This document shows, in pieces, positions 1 through 12,535 of a stretch of 64,000 bases of DNA. Each line of letters opens with the position of its first letter. Within the stretch, counting starts at the first letter, position 1. The notes below the pieces were generated by a model, which saw only the letters and a program-made list of their open reading frames with translations, ran no database searches and was not told the origin of the DNA. Made by a program: the position numbers and the translations under genes. The stretch is from Theobroma cacao (lineage: Eukaryota > Streptophyta > Magnoliopsida > Malvales > Malvaceae): positions 3,404,848-3,468,847 of the forward strand of contig NC_030859.1 of assembly GCF_000208745.1 (NCBI RefSeq), given 5' to 3'.

Positions 1-1778
1 AAAGTGATTTTTATTTGAATTTGAATTTTACCTTAAGATTTTATATTATTTAATGAAAGAAATAATTTTCAAAAGTTACATTTTAATATAAAAGTAATTT
101 AATTATCTTCGAGTTTGCAAACATTACTTATTTTAAGAAACGACAGAAAATTTTTATTTAGCAAAATTTGAATAAAATTTATTTTTTTATTAATAATGAC
201 GTGATATAATGATGTGAATAATGATATTGTTATGTTATATTTTTCATTTTTTACATCAATATACATCAACATCACGTGGATATAAAATAACGAATGATAT
301 TTTAATTAATGAAAATTAATTAATAATTAATTATAAAACTCATTGGAAATAAAAATGTCATTGAACATAATGAAAAAATTAAAACATTATACTTTTGGTT
401 TCTTTATTGAGAAAAATCAGAAATTAAGTTAGCTTATGACATGTTATGGATGGAAGTTGGCTTTTTAATTAAATACTTATTTTTAATAGATTTTTGTCAA
501 CAAACTCTTTGTTGATTAGATTAAGTTGAGTATAAATAAAAACTCTTTTTGACAATTAGTTTTTTCTAATACCCAAAATTATTTTATTGATTGTTTACAT
601 GTTGTTGCCTTAACTTCTCTGCAAAAAAACTAAGAAAATAAGAATTTTGACTAATGGTTTTATTAATTCTATATTTAAAGTTGAATATTCATTCACAAAC
701 AAATAAATAAAGAATATTTGTGCATCACAACACAAGGTCTCTTTTTGAAGAAAAATAATCAAGGGAATAAAATACAAAAACCAAAATTCAATAGTCTTTA
801 TAAACAAAATAGTTGTAATTTATGGTAACATGTAAACATGTATTATTTTTCCCTTTTTTTCAAAAAGAAAAAAAATATTAAAAAAAAGAACTTGTCTTAT
901 TATAGGTTATTCAATTATTGGAATTAATAATATTTGTATTCAATTATTGGAATCAATAATGTTTGAACCACTAGTTTTTAGAGTACCCACATAAAGCAAA
1001 CAAAATAAAATGCATAATACTTAAAAATTCCAAATTAAAAAAATTCAAATAAATTTTTATTACATTTGACTAAATTTTTATATGTTTATTTTAACCAACT
1101 AATTGTTATTAATTTAAACTTCATTTACTATTTTTATATTCCGTAATACACTAACATATTGTAATAGATGTATGTCATAATAACTAGACCCGATGACAAT
1201 TTTTAACCTTTCATATTAACACCACGTAAATATAAAATGACACGAAACAATTCAATTATTATTTTATTGCCCTCTCTTTTGTGCAAAGCAACAAAGTAAA
1301 AACAAAGAATGCTGACTAAGATCCACTCTGAGAAGAGAAGCAAAACATATTTTTTTAAATGGTTTAATGACCATTTCAAGACAGTTTTGGTAACTTGTAA
1401 GTTTCAGCAATATACCCTTTTGGTTCTCACTGAAAAGAGAAAAGTAAAGTTCAACAATGATAACAGCCATAGATTTTTCAGCCTGAAAGAACAATAATTG
1501 ATCTAAGCATCCAATTCAAAACCTGAAAACAGCTGATACACTGAAAGGTCTTAGAATAAAGAAGTAACTGATTTAAAAAGACTAAAATGGATCCGAAAGA
1601 TAAGAAGTGAAAGAGAGGAGAGAAAGCTCAAAGAGAAACACTAAAATCACATCACAATTACATATAGAACTTACATATCCTTCTTTTATGGTTGAAAAAA
1701 AAAAAAAAAACTTGGATTGTTGAAACCTTGAAATACACACTAAACTACACGTGCCGTAATTCAACAGATGTCATTCAG
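1..1778. other. AT-rich spacer downstream of TON1
   Basis: No open frame here resembles a protein I know, and no tRNA or other RNA gene is apparent. The first 1.25 kb is extremely AT-rich, with scattered motifs of the kind seen in degraded MITEs. The bases next to position 1778 probably include the TON1 3' untranslated region, since TON1 ends at 1779 on the minus strand. I could not place the polyadenylation site. Confidence 0.5.
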
Positions 1779-4700
1779 CTACATATGATCGGGTCTGCCA
1801 TCATCCTCGCTGATTCCATCCCCAGCATGCCTGTGACCAAATTAAGCAGATATGACTTCAGATATTTACTGGCTAAGCATATACTGATAGTCTATTTCTA
1901 CAGTTATTAGACTAATGAATATGTGACAGGCATTCATCTTACTGCTCTGGATCTAAAATCAATCATTTACAAAACCAGTAAATGGACAGAGATGCATTGG
2001 TCTTCATGCCAAAATATCAGAACAATCTCAGTACGATGGAAGTGTCATAAAAAAGCTTAAATGGTGATGCAGACACTAATCCAAAATTGCATGAAATGCA
2101 GATTCATTTATCCATTCTCATGATTATGAATTCTGAAGAGACAGAAGGATGCCATAAAATTTTGCAACTAGTGGATGATAAAGTGGTCATAACTATGGAA
2201 GAAAAAGAAATGTGCTGGATGCATCGCAACCATAATGCAAATTAGCCGGCAGCATTCCAAGGAACAAGGTCAACACAAGTAAACTATATTTAATATTAAA
2301 AATCATGTTTATTGAGCCAAATCACAAATTTAATTTTTCCTAGTAAACATTGAACCAGGAGGCAAGGATTTTAGCAGGGTTGAGAAACAAACCGCCAAGA
2401 AGTAGTTAGATTCCTAGCTTTTCTGTCCAATTGAAGATTTTCCAGGGCAGATGAAGCTCGGATCACATCTTCTGGGATATCATCATTGTCATATCTCCAA
2501 CTGTACTCATCTTTCCTGTAGCCAGACATGGAGGATCCTGCTCTCCTATCTAATTGGCCAAAGGTATCAGGCGATGGAAACAGCAAAAAGGTAGATATGT
2601 ATGAATGTTAAAATATAAATAAGATAATCACTTACCAGATGACTGCGAAACAGGAACAGGCCTATTGTATAAAATAACAAAACTAGTCAGCTTTTAGCAG
2701 CCTTAGGGAGGAAAAGAGGGAAACAAGAAAGATAACAATATGATTTCAGGAGGTGACAATAGTCCAGCACCTTCCTAATGGGGGCAAGCCACCAGCAACA
2801 GTTGATGATGAGGGTCTTCTTGTGTTTCGAGACTCTAAACTAGATGACGACTCAATTTCCTGTGGCCTCCTTCCAGTTCCCTTTGCTTGGGATAAGTTCT
2901 GACAAAACGTGATCGAACACAGTGAGCATTATTTTTCACAACATATAAATTATATAAAGAACATTTAAATAATGAAAGATGCCATTGCAATGTGGGATAA
3001 CATTGCATCTAACACAACACCCAAAACTTCATAAAACAAATAACATCTCGTCTTCAATACAACTCAAATTCCCTTGTATAATGAAAGCAGAAAGTAAATT
3101 GAAAAACAATACATGAAAATGACTAGTTCTTACCAAAGGCTTGTATTCGGACCTAGAAAACAACCCCTCAAACCCAACTGCTAGGATAAGTCTAATGTTT
3201 TTACCATTTAATATCAACCTCAGCTTCACACGTCCAACTCATCCAATTAAAGGGTTCAAGGACCTTGAGAGCATTTTCTTCCCACTCAAGACAACTAGGA
3301 TCTCCTTACAACATGATGAAACCTAATCTTTCACCTATACTCATCACACCCTTAAATTAGCATCATGGATTTATTTTTCTCACCACATTACACATCAATG
3401 ATCATGTTCTGTGCTGAAGATACACAACACTTATTCCCCTAGTCTCCAGTACTTTCAACATTTATCATGGCTTTTTTCTTAGCTAGGAACCCTTCCCTTG
3501 GTTCATTTAGGAGTTCAACCAGCATAAAGCAAAAGACAACTACATGTTTTACTATTCCGTCCTATAAGTTGATGTATGCACAAACTAAAGGTATCAATAA
3601 GTTGATGTATGGCTATCCAAGAGCACTTAATGTTCTATTCTGTCCAATAAGTTGATGTATACATGACATCAAACCACAGTTGAAACAAGGTGATACAAAA
3701 AGATTCAAATAATATTGCAAGCTACAGCTTAGCTGAAAAGAATTATCATCATTCTCAATCCAATATGTAAGATTCCAGATAACACTGATCGCTGCTCAAA
3801 AGCAAACAAAAGAACAGATGAGCTTCAGATGACAGAAACACTGTACTGGCCTGAACTTCATAAGCCAAAAACTTCATGTATAGTATGAAAATATATGCAA
3901 CAAAGATTAACTAACCTCAAATTTCAAGAAGCCTTCAAGAACATCCAAAAGCAAAGGACCACTATCCCCGTTTCTGTTAAGATCATAAGCATTTTTGCCA
4001 CTAAAGTCTTTCAACTCAGCTTTCCAAAAATCTTTTTGCTACAACGTAAAAGAAGAAAAGATATCCAATGATTCACATGTAAGCTTCAAAAGAAAAAAGA
4101 AAAGCAAAATATAGAAATAAACTATTAAAGCAATGATCAGAACTATGATACATTGAAAATTTCTTGATTACCATATTACATTCTGGCAGATAAACTTTTA
4201 GTGTGTGGTTTAGCTGCGCCCAGTCTAAGTACTCGCATATTAGTGCAGTTAATAGTCTTCCTGCATTTCAAGGTGAACATTATAAAGGAGATCAGGAAAG
4301 GCAGATGTAAAGAAGATTTTGAAGATGAAAATGCAACATCAGCATGAGTTCAAAATTTTGAAATGAACTATTTAAAGAATACACTCGAGGAACAACAATA
4401 TAAAATGATGGATATGTATTCTAAAGATTACAGATGCAATAACAAAAAGAATTTTTTAAAAATAAAATGTTATCTCAAGAAGCACGAAAATCAGCATCAA
4501 AACAATCTGGGACTTGTTAGTTGTTTCACCATGCCACTAAGCTCTATTATAACACAAAGCACAACTAGAGTAATTTAGTTATACTTTTCTCACAGAACTA
4601 AATACACTACCAACCCTAGTGGATGCAGAAACACCATTAGAGGATCAAACAACAGCCCCCAAAAAGCAAGATTAACAAGCCAATAAAAGGTAGGAACACT

Positions 4701-6349
4701 CCTGAGGAAGAAAAAAGAAAAGGAAAACTAGATACTAGTTCATTTTTTGGCAATAAAAGGAGAGTCAGCAGCAAATGCAGGCTACTTTTATAACTTCCAT
4801 ATAAAAATACAAAGAAGACAATGCTCAAATTTATAGACTGACCAGAAGGAGAAGCATGAAGTTGTTTAGCACGATCATTGCAGCTGCCCAATAATGCAGG
4901 AGGTAAACCTTCTTCTTTTTCAATTACTCGATCCTCTTCTTCTATTGCTTCAAAGACACTTGCCCTGAGTTCAGCCTACCAAGAAAGATGGAAGAGGGAA
5001 AAAAATGGTAAAACAAAAATAATTAAAGTGCCTAATTCATTTGGAAAATGAAATATCAAGTATGTTAACATTAAAAATCCAAGTGAGAAAAGAGAAAACT
5101 AAAACCATATGAAAAACACCTTTATTGATCTGAACACTTCACAAGCAGCAATTATTCAAAGATAATAACACTACTGATCCGCTTCTGCCCAAATAGGTAA
5201 AAGTAATACTACCACCGCATACAATACTTAATGATGACCTCGCTAGACACTTGTTATAACCCCCGTCCCTTTTCTTCACCACACCTCGAAGCCCTAAAAG
5301 GATAAAAGGAGGCAGACAAGAAAAATGATTTTCCGGGAGTCCTGTTTAAGTTCAAAAGAGAATTTGGCACTCACCACTAACTAGGCTCCACATTTCTGAA
5401 AAATCAAGACACAAATTTCTCTTCTATTTCCTTTAGAAACAGCTCACTTACAGATTTAAGAAAATAAAATGCATAAATACCAAGTAGTAGATACTCCGCT
5501 ATCTATCACTTAAAATGAGTTGCCCTTTTCCTTGGCAACTAAGTGGTGCACAAATCCCAATATTAGCTTTCCCTCTGCAACCCCACTACTTCCCTATAAT
5601 CCAAAACATCCCCAGACTAAAAGCTGAAGCCAATTAAGAAGTTTTTAGGTTATCAGTAAATTTCCAAGCATTGAAGTGCACAACAATAAATACCAGAAAT
5701 TCCCCATACTAAAAGCCACAGCTAATTCGAAGATTCTAACTTGCAATCCAACAAAATTAAAAAAAAAAAAAGTCCAGCATCTCACTCCATACCAAAAATT
5801 CAAAATTTCCAGTATACCACATTAAACATCATTCTTCCAGAAAATTTCAAGTATTCCACCTCAATACATTAGCAAAAAATACATAAATTTATCCAATTTA
5901 TCTAATTTCTCTCCCCCCCCCCCCCCCCCCCACAAAAAAAAAAGAAAAAACTCACACCTCAGTGCTTTGAAATCATGAATTTTAATTCGTAGGTTTGAAA
6001 TTAACAGCTAAAGATCTACCCTAAAAACCCAATTCACCGCTTCAATTTATTACTAAAGCTAAAAAATAAACAAAAAATGTTAGGTTTTTATTCTTAACAC
6101 GAGATCCAAAGCCAAAAGAAGATCTCTTTACTCAACTATCTAACTTAACTTAGCCAAATTCTTCAACCCATTTCTCTTCTCTTTCACATTCTCGAGAACC
6201 AAACAAGAAATTCCAAAAAAAAAAGGAAAAAAACTGAAACTAAAGTTGAAAATTTTTCTTACCCTGATCTTAGCTAGAACACCTTTCTTCTCTAGGGTTC
6301 GTGTAACTAGGGTTTTCAAATCCATCATCTCTCTCGTGTAATCATCCAT
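1779..6349 (-). CDS. TON1: TONNEAU1 (TON1), FOP/LisH cytoskeletal protein
   Basis: Plant TON1 acts in the TTP (TON1-TRM-PP2A) complex at the cortex and is needed for microtubule organisation and the preprophase band. Coding exons on the minus strand, in order: 6349-6263, 4975-4843, 4260-4172, 4038-3916, 2898-2771, 2661-2636, 2549-2393, 1830-1779; 795 nt, 264 aa, near the ~260 aa I recall for Arabidopsis TON1. The protein starts MDDYTREMMDLKT. A LisH-type segment (LLTALICEYLDWAQLNHTLK) lies near residues 76-95, within the FOP N-terminal dimerisation region. The C-terminal part is Ser/Arg-rich and holds SGYRKDEYSWRYDNDDIPED. An ATG six codons upstream in frame (6367) is less likely, because family members begin MDDY. 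The last exon is joined from TGG-CG to G-CAT, giving ...SWRHAGDGISEDDGRPDHM. Reading through intron 7 would instead end in FVSQPC at 2371. Intron 1 (about 1.3 kb) holds a 19-base C run. Confidence 0.94.
5913..5931. repeat. poly-C run in TON1 intron 1
   Basis: Nineteen consecutive C on the plus strand (poly-G in the TON1 transcript), followed by CAC and an A-rich stretch. Homopolymers of this length are prone to length error in assemblies. Confidence 0.95.
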
Positions 6350-7027
6350 CGCTTGTTTGTTTCCCAAGAAACTTTTCAGAAAAAATACGAGCTTTCTTTT
6401 TCTTCTTCTTTTTGTGTTCGAAGAAACAAAAAATGAAGCTGCTTGCCGCTGGTGCTGGAAATGGGTGCAGCAAATTATAATAAAAATTGTTTTTTTTTTC
6501 TGGTGAATGTGGGATCCACTGGCGGGTAAAGGATTATCTTGGCCGTTTATTTTCTTGATTATGGTCCTTTAGGACTGGATCCCACAGATAGAAAGTGTGA
6601 TCTGAACCCTTCAATTTCCTGATCAGGTATAATGAGAGTGGATCCCACAGGGGATTTTCAGTTTCAAATTTTATTATAATGATGCCTTTTTGAACTCTAG
6701 TGTGCCAACAAATTGATAGACAAACAAAGAAAGAATTATTTTTTTTCCTCTCAACAAATGATATAAAAAATAATCAAATTTGAAAATATTTTTACACAGA
6801 ATAATACTTTAAAAAATTAAAATAAATTTTTATTTTTAATTATATTTTTTCAAATTTTTATATATTTTTAAATTAAATACTTTCTTATAGTTAATATCTA
6901 TTACACAAGTAAAAGAAAGTAAAAAAAAAAAACTTTCTTCTTTAGTCCAACATGGGTCAAGGCCCATGACCTTAATGGATCGTGCATTGGCCCGTATACT
7001 AGTGACATAAAATCCCATTATGTTTTC

Positions 7028-7084
<57 letters not shown>

Positions 7085-7727
7085 AGTAGATACAAAGATT
7101 GCCACAAAACCCATAAGTTATATTAAAAAATTTAATTCATATAATTTTTTAATTGACATTTGATAATTTTATAAACTGTTATGTGAAAATTAGGTGTATA
7201 TATCACGTTAATAATTTCAAATGAAGTAAGTAACGTGTTTCGATTCTATATTGAAGAAATTAGCTTTAATTTTTCAAGAAGATGATTATGATCTAATAAC
7301 GAAATGGTATATCAACAAATACGATTTGTTTCGATCGATTTAAAAAAAAAAAAGTCAATAGATTGATCGATAGTTTATTTAAATGTGACAAAATATCACG
7401 TCAAGCAAGCGATTAAAACAATAAATAGAATATTTCAATCTTAGGAAGAATGCAAAGGGTTTAAACTCTATTAGATTAATTTTGGAGGAGCAGATAGCAA
7501 ATATTCCTAGCCCTGGGACATGAGACAAGAAAAAGACATCGAAAATAGGTGCAAAACATGGGGGTAGATCCAAATTTGACCTTTTATATGTAGATTCCGA
7601 TGTTTGATTCTCCCTCCATTTTTAAAATACACACAACACGCACTCCCAAATCCTCCATTTTGATGCCTCCATTCTCCCCCATTTCGTTGCTAACCCTAAC
7701 CTTGTCTTCCCTTTATTTTTACCTCCG
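6350..7727. promoter_or_regulatory. Divergent promoter region of TON1 and LTA4H
   Basis: About 1.4 kb separate the two start codons, which point away from each other, so this spacer must carry both promoters and 5' untranslated regions. On the TON1 side the 11-mer TGGATCCCACA occurs three times, at 6508-6518 (inverted), 6576-6586 and 6639-6649. A long (AT)n run at 7031-7082 separates the halves. On the LTA4H side a pyrimidine-rich leader precedes the ATG at 7728. I see no convincing TATA box for either gene. Confidence 0.6.
7031..7082. repeat. (AT)n microsatellite
   Basis: About 26 uninterrupted AT units between the TON1 and LTA4H genes. Probably length-polymorphic. Confidence 0.97.
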
Positions 7728-10518
7728 ATGGCACCCTTAGACCCTCACTCCTTCACCGATTCGACCCACACTTTGACAACCCACATCGCCCTTTCCCTCT
7801 ACTTCGACTTCCCTTCCGCCACCATCCACGGCGCTGCTCTCTTCACTCTCTCTTCCCCTCACTCCGGCCCGCTCTGCCTTGACACGCGCTCCCTTTCCAT
7901 CCACCGAGTCCTCTCCCCTTCCACCCTTTCCCCTCTCCCTTACTCCCTCTCGCCTTTTTGCGACCCCATCAAAGGAACCCACCTCTCCCTTTCACTCCCA
8001 AACGACGTCGCCCTCTCTTCTTTCCTGATCACTTTCTCCACTTCCCCTTCCTCCTCCGCCCTCCAGTGGCTCTCTCCGCCGCAGACGTTCAACAAAAAAC
8101 ACCCTTTCGTTTACACTCAATGCCAATCCATCCACGCGCGCTCCGTTTTCCCTTGCCAAGACACCCCCGCAGCCCGAATCCGTTATTCTGCTTTACTCAA
8201 TGTTCCCCGAGAATTATCCGCCGTTATGTCCGCTCGCCACGTCGACAGGCGGTTACCGGTTTCCGGTGAAGGGTATTCGAATTTGTTACCCAATGGGTTT
8301 AATTCTTTATGGTGTTCTGAAACGAGGGTAGTCGAGGAATTTGATATGAACCAGCCGATTCCGCCTTATTTATTCGCGTTTGCAGTTGGGGAGTTAGGAT
8401 TCAGGGAAGTGGGGCCGAGGACTAGGGTTTACTCAGAGGCGGCGGATGGTGTTTTGGAGGCTGCTGCTAAGGAGTTTGCGGGGACGGAGGATATGATAAG
8501 GCAAGGGGAGAAGCTGTTTGGGGATTATGAGTGGGAGAGGTTTGATTTGCTTGTTTTGCCGCCGAGTTTTCCTTATGGTGGAATGGAGAATCCGAGGATG
8601 GTGTTTTTGACTCCAACTGTAATTAAAGGAGATGCTAGTGGGGCTCAGGTCGTGGCCCATGAACTCGCGCATAGTTGGACTGGGAATTTGATTACTAACA
8701 AGAACAATGAACATTTTTGGTTGAATGAGGTAATATGGTGGTTTTTTGTTTGTAGGTGTTTGATTTATATGTATATCTTTAAAATGTTGTTTTTGTGCTG
8801 TTATGAAATGGTTATGTATGGAAACTTTGATGATGTGATTGAATGTATGAAAAAAAAAGCGTCTCTTGTTAACTGAGCTTAGTGAGGGTATAGTAGGGAA
8901 TAGTGACGCAGTATTATCCATATAATTGACCTGAGGTAGTGGGAAGGGTTTGTTGTTTTTGCTATCGAAAATGGAAACACTGATGAATTGGTTGATTGTT
9001 TGCCTTTGTCTTTCAATTTCAACATCCCTCATCTTATTTACAAACTGAAAAGTTTGGAGATGGATACTGGTTTTTTATGGTAGTTACTTTCTCATGCTTG
9101 TGTCTTTGTATATCCATGCATGCTGTAAAAGAATGATTTTGTGTTTTATTGATCACCTGAATGGTTTATGGTTCATCAAGCAGATATTGTTCTTGTTGGC
9201 GATAAATATTTGAAATGAGAGGGATTTGTTATCTTTGCAAGTTTGATGCAATTGATTTCACCTTATTTCTCTTTGTGGTTATAGGGATTTACAACATATG
9301 CAGAGAGGAGAATTGTTGAGGCTGTGCAGGGTGAAGACAGAGCTGTATTGAGTATTGGGATTGGTTGGAGGGGCTTAAATGATGAAATCAAGAGGTTCCA
9401 GGACAACTTGGAATTCACCAAGCTCAAAACCAATCAGGAAGGAGTGGACCCGGACACATTTTATTCCCAAGTTCCATATGAGAAAGGTTTTCAGTTCCTA
9501 TGGTGCATTGAACGTCAGGTGTGTTGAAATGTTCTTCTTATGTTTTTCTTTTTTAAGTTTTCATGTTGTTTGTAAATAATTTTAGTACACCATTATGTGT
9601 TTTTCTGGAATGCTTAGATTGGAAGACCAGCATTTGATGAATTTCTCAAGAAATATATTGCCACCTTCAAGTTCAAATCAATTGACACTGAGACATTTCT
9701 TGACTTCCTGAAAGCAAATGCCCCTGGAATAGAAAAAGAGATTGACCTGGTCTTGTGGACTGAAGGGACAGGTATCCCACCCGATGCATATGAACCGGTA
9801 TCCAACCTTTACACCAAAATTGTGTCATTGGCAAATGAATTCAAACTTGGGAGGATGCCGAGGGAGGATGAAGTTGCTGATTGGCAAGGGCAGGAATGGG
9901 AGCTCTACTTAGAGAACCTGCCTAAAGTTGTAGAGGCTTCCCAGGTAGTGCTGTTTCTCTCTTGAAGCTTCTTTCTCTTCTGCTTTTTAAGACGACTTGA
10001 CTGTATAATGTTTTCTTGAAATTCAGGTTATAAAATTACTTGATCTGTTATGTTCTAATTTCCTTAGCCTATGGCATATATGTGTGTGTGTGTGTATGAA
10101 TTTTTAAGCTTTGGAGAACATATAAAGAGAGATCCACTTTTCATAGTCGCAAACTTCAAGTCATTGTATTCTGCTCTCTTCTCAATTGTTAGCTTATGAT
10201 ACTGTTTTGTGTATTATACAGGTCTTTGCCTTGGATGCACGCTACAGGCTATCAGAATCAAATGATTATGAGGTAAAAGTGGCTTTTCTTCAACTAGCCA
10301 TTTTGTCCAAGTGCAGAGATTTCTATGGTGAGGTGGAGAAAACTTTGAAGGAAGTTGGGAGGATGAAGTACGTTCGTCCACTTTATACTGCTCTTGTACA
10401 AGGTATTGGAAAAGAGGAAGAGAAGATTTTGGCCAAAAGGGTGTTTGCTGAGGCTCGTGACTGTTATCACCCCATAGCTCAAGGAGTTGTTGAGTCAATC
10501 TTTGCCAAGCACCTCTAG
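7728..10518 (+). CDS. LTA4H: Leukotriene A-4 hydrolase homologue, M1 zinc aminopeptidase
   Basis: Cytosolic M1-family metallopeptidase. The plant protein is expected to act as an aminopeptidase; epoxide hydrolase activity is by homology only. Exons 7728-8729, 9285-9518, 9618-9944 and 10222-10518 (stop TAG) give 1860 nt, 619 aa, close to the family's ~610-620 aa, and all introns are in phase 0. The N-terminal beta domain fills roughly residues 1-220. The GGMEN exopeptidase motif is at 284-288. The zinc site HELAH is at 311-315, with the third ligand Glu334 exactly 18 residues on and the last codon of exon 1. Tyr394 and Tyr399 (FYSQVPYEKG) match the two catalytic tyrosines of the human enzyme (378 and 383). 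The C-terminal helical domain ends ESIFAKHL. Exon 1 is much richer in C and G than the rest. A possible AATAAA poly(A) signal lies at 10539-10544. An upstream ATG at 7663 opens a short frame overlapping the start. Confidence 0.97.
10081..10095. repeat. Short (TG)n microsatellite in LTA4H intron 3
   Basis: About seven TG units flanked by AT-rich intron sequence. No function suggested. Confidence 0.8.
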
Positions 10519-12535
10519 AATGGTACATAACACTATGTAATAAATAGTATATTAGAATCTTAATCAAAGATGATCGAGGCCTATAATGCTGAGATTGGAG
10601 ATTTAGTGGGCATTATCATGCCTGCTGATTTTGTTGATAGATGCTTCTTGCTTGGCTGATATGGCCTTTTAGATAGTGCTTGAGAAATATGCTATGCCTA
10701 AAGTTTACTGTTATGTGCTTCAACGCCTGGCAAATGTTGTTTCTATTCGGATGCTTTTAACCATAATTAATCTAAAGATTGAAGGGAATCCGTAACTTTA
10801 TGACTTTACTTTAAAAGTGATAATTCTATCCTTGTTGTCTACTTCCTTTGCCAAGCTGGTGTGCTTTTATTCTTTATTCTTTCACATTTTCAATCTCGTG
10901 AGACACTAAGGATGGCAAAGATTAAACTGGTGAGAGGCAATTACTTCTTCATTTTGTTTGCACTGGTGCCCTAGTGAGCAGTGAAACTTGGTTGTGATTT
11001 GGTTTTTTTCCTGCTACTTTATGCTATCAAGGGAGAGGGATTTCAAACATGAGATCTCCCATATGGAATGGAAGATTAGTATAGCTATACTTAAAGCAAG
11101 TCCTTTGTCACATGTTATAAGACATGTCTGAAGCCATTCAATTATTTTATACCTCTAATTTTTTAACATAGTAATGTTTCTTTCCATTTTTGTTTGGCGT
11201 AATTCATGATTTACATAAGTTTGTCCTTGAAGTTTTAGAATACTAGTTTTCCGTATACATTTTTCCATGGGTGGTTCCTTCACAATCTAAAGGTGCTGGC
11301 CTATAATAACTTGTCACAGGGATAATCTAGGATATCCTCTGAATTTCACAGCCAAGGTAAGGTATCATATCAGATGGTTTTCATTCCTCACCATGGAAGT
11401 GGCACTCGTTTGCTTTCATTAGGTTGAGACAACTGGTGGTGGGTTTTAAAAACAGAAACTGGGGATTTGAAAGGGAGGTTTTTTGCAGTTTTCTAGTCAG
11501 CCTCATGAGATCGGTCTGCATTTGGAATTGGACTGAGGAAATGGCATTGAGTTCATTGAAGATGAGATGTGAATCTTCAGCTCTGCATTGCAAGAGAATA
11601 AAAAGAACAATTGCTTAAATTGAAGTGGCCTTCCCTTTCATCAATCTGCACACCAGCTATGGTTCCAATGAATCATTATATGAAATTCCATCTGAGTTTG
11701 ACTAGTAGTATAATTGATGAGTTGTATTTGAAAGCTCCAAATTTGTTATTATTAGCAACTTGAATCTAAATTTACCTTTTTGAGAGAATTAAATCTCCAA
11801 AAGTTAGAAGGTATTGTGTTTTGAGAAGGTCCAGCTATTACATGCTGGCACTGGAAAAGCATTTGATTACAGCTTTTAGCTTTGAGAAGTTGCAAAATTT
11901 AAGCAAATCAAAGAGCAAAATGTTAAAAGATGAACATGGTTTTTTACTTTTGTCTTTTTCAAGCAATGCAAAGGGAGAAATTTGCCCATTGATTTCTGTT
12001 TGAAGAGAATAATTGACCCACCAAGTTCTTTTATAACCCCATTTTAAGCAAAGATTCTTTTCCTTCCAATTAGCTTGCTGGTAAATGTCAATTTCATATA
12101 CCATGTTACCAAAAATGAACATGATCTTTTTCTTTTTTAAATTCTTTTTTGGTTGTGCAAAACTTGAGCCTCAGCCTTAAACTTGGTCCAGCTTTGTTTG
12201 ACTTATACACTGTTTACAACATTCTTCAATTTGTTGCAAGGACCTGTCAGTGCAGCTCTCACTCTCTTTCCTTTTTCTGGAGCCATAGCTCTCCAAATTG
12301 CTAGAATGCTGAAAGTGCATGTTGTTTCCTGTCAAGGTTGTTCAACAACTTTCTTTGCAATTACATACTTGCACGACTTTCACCACCAATGTTCTGTAGT
12401 TGTTCTCTTATCAGCAAACATAATGAAGAAATGCTTTATATTCTAATTGTTGTTATGCTGTACTATTTTGTATAAATGTGTTCTACCATGAAAACTACCA
12501 TCCCTACGAATATCTGTCCCTTTCATCTTTCTTGA
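10519..12535. other. Spacer between LTA4H and the isomerase pseudogene
   Basis: Begins with the LTA4H 3' untranslated region (AATAAA at 10539). The rest contains only short frames with no recognisable product. Base composition is less AT-rich than the other spacers, so an untranslated or non-coding transcript is possible, but nothing in the sequence proves it. I looked for the missing N-terminal half of ribose-5-phosphate isomerase here and did not find it. Confidence 0.4.

Noticed and set aside
2371..2392. Stop at 2371 as the true TON1 end
   Set aside because: A valid donor lies just before it and the spliced downstream exon gives a tail closer to the family; kept only as a possible retained-intron form.
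7737..7982. Open frame antisense to LTA4H exon 1, and other frames opposite coding exons (for example 48368-48628 and 52602-52943)
   Set aside because: They follow the codon bias of the true exons on the other strand and match nothing.
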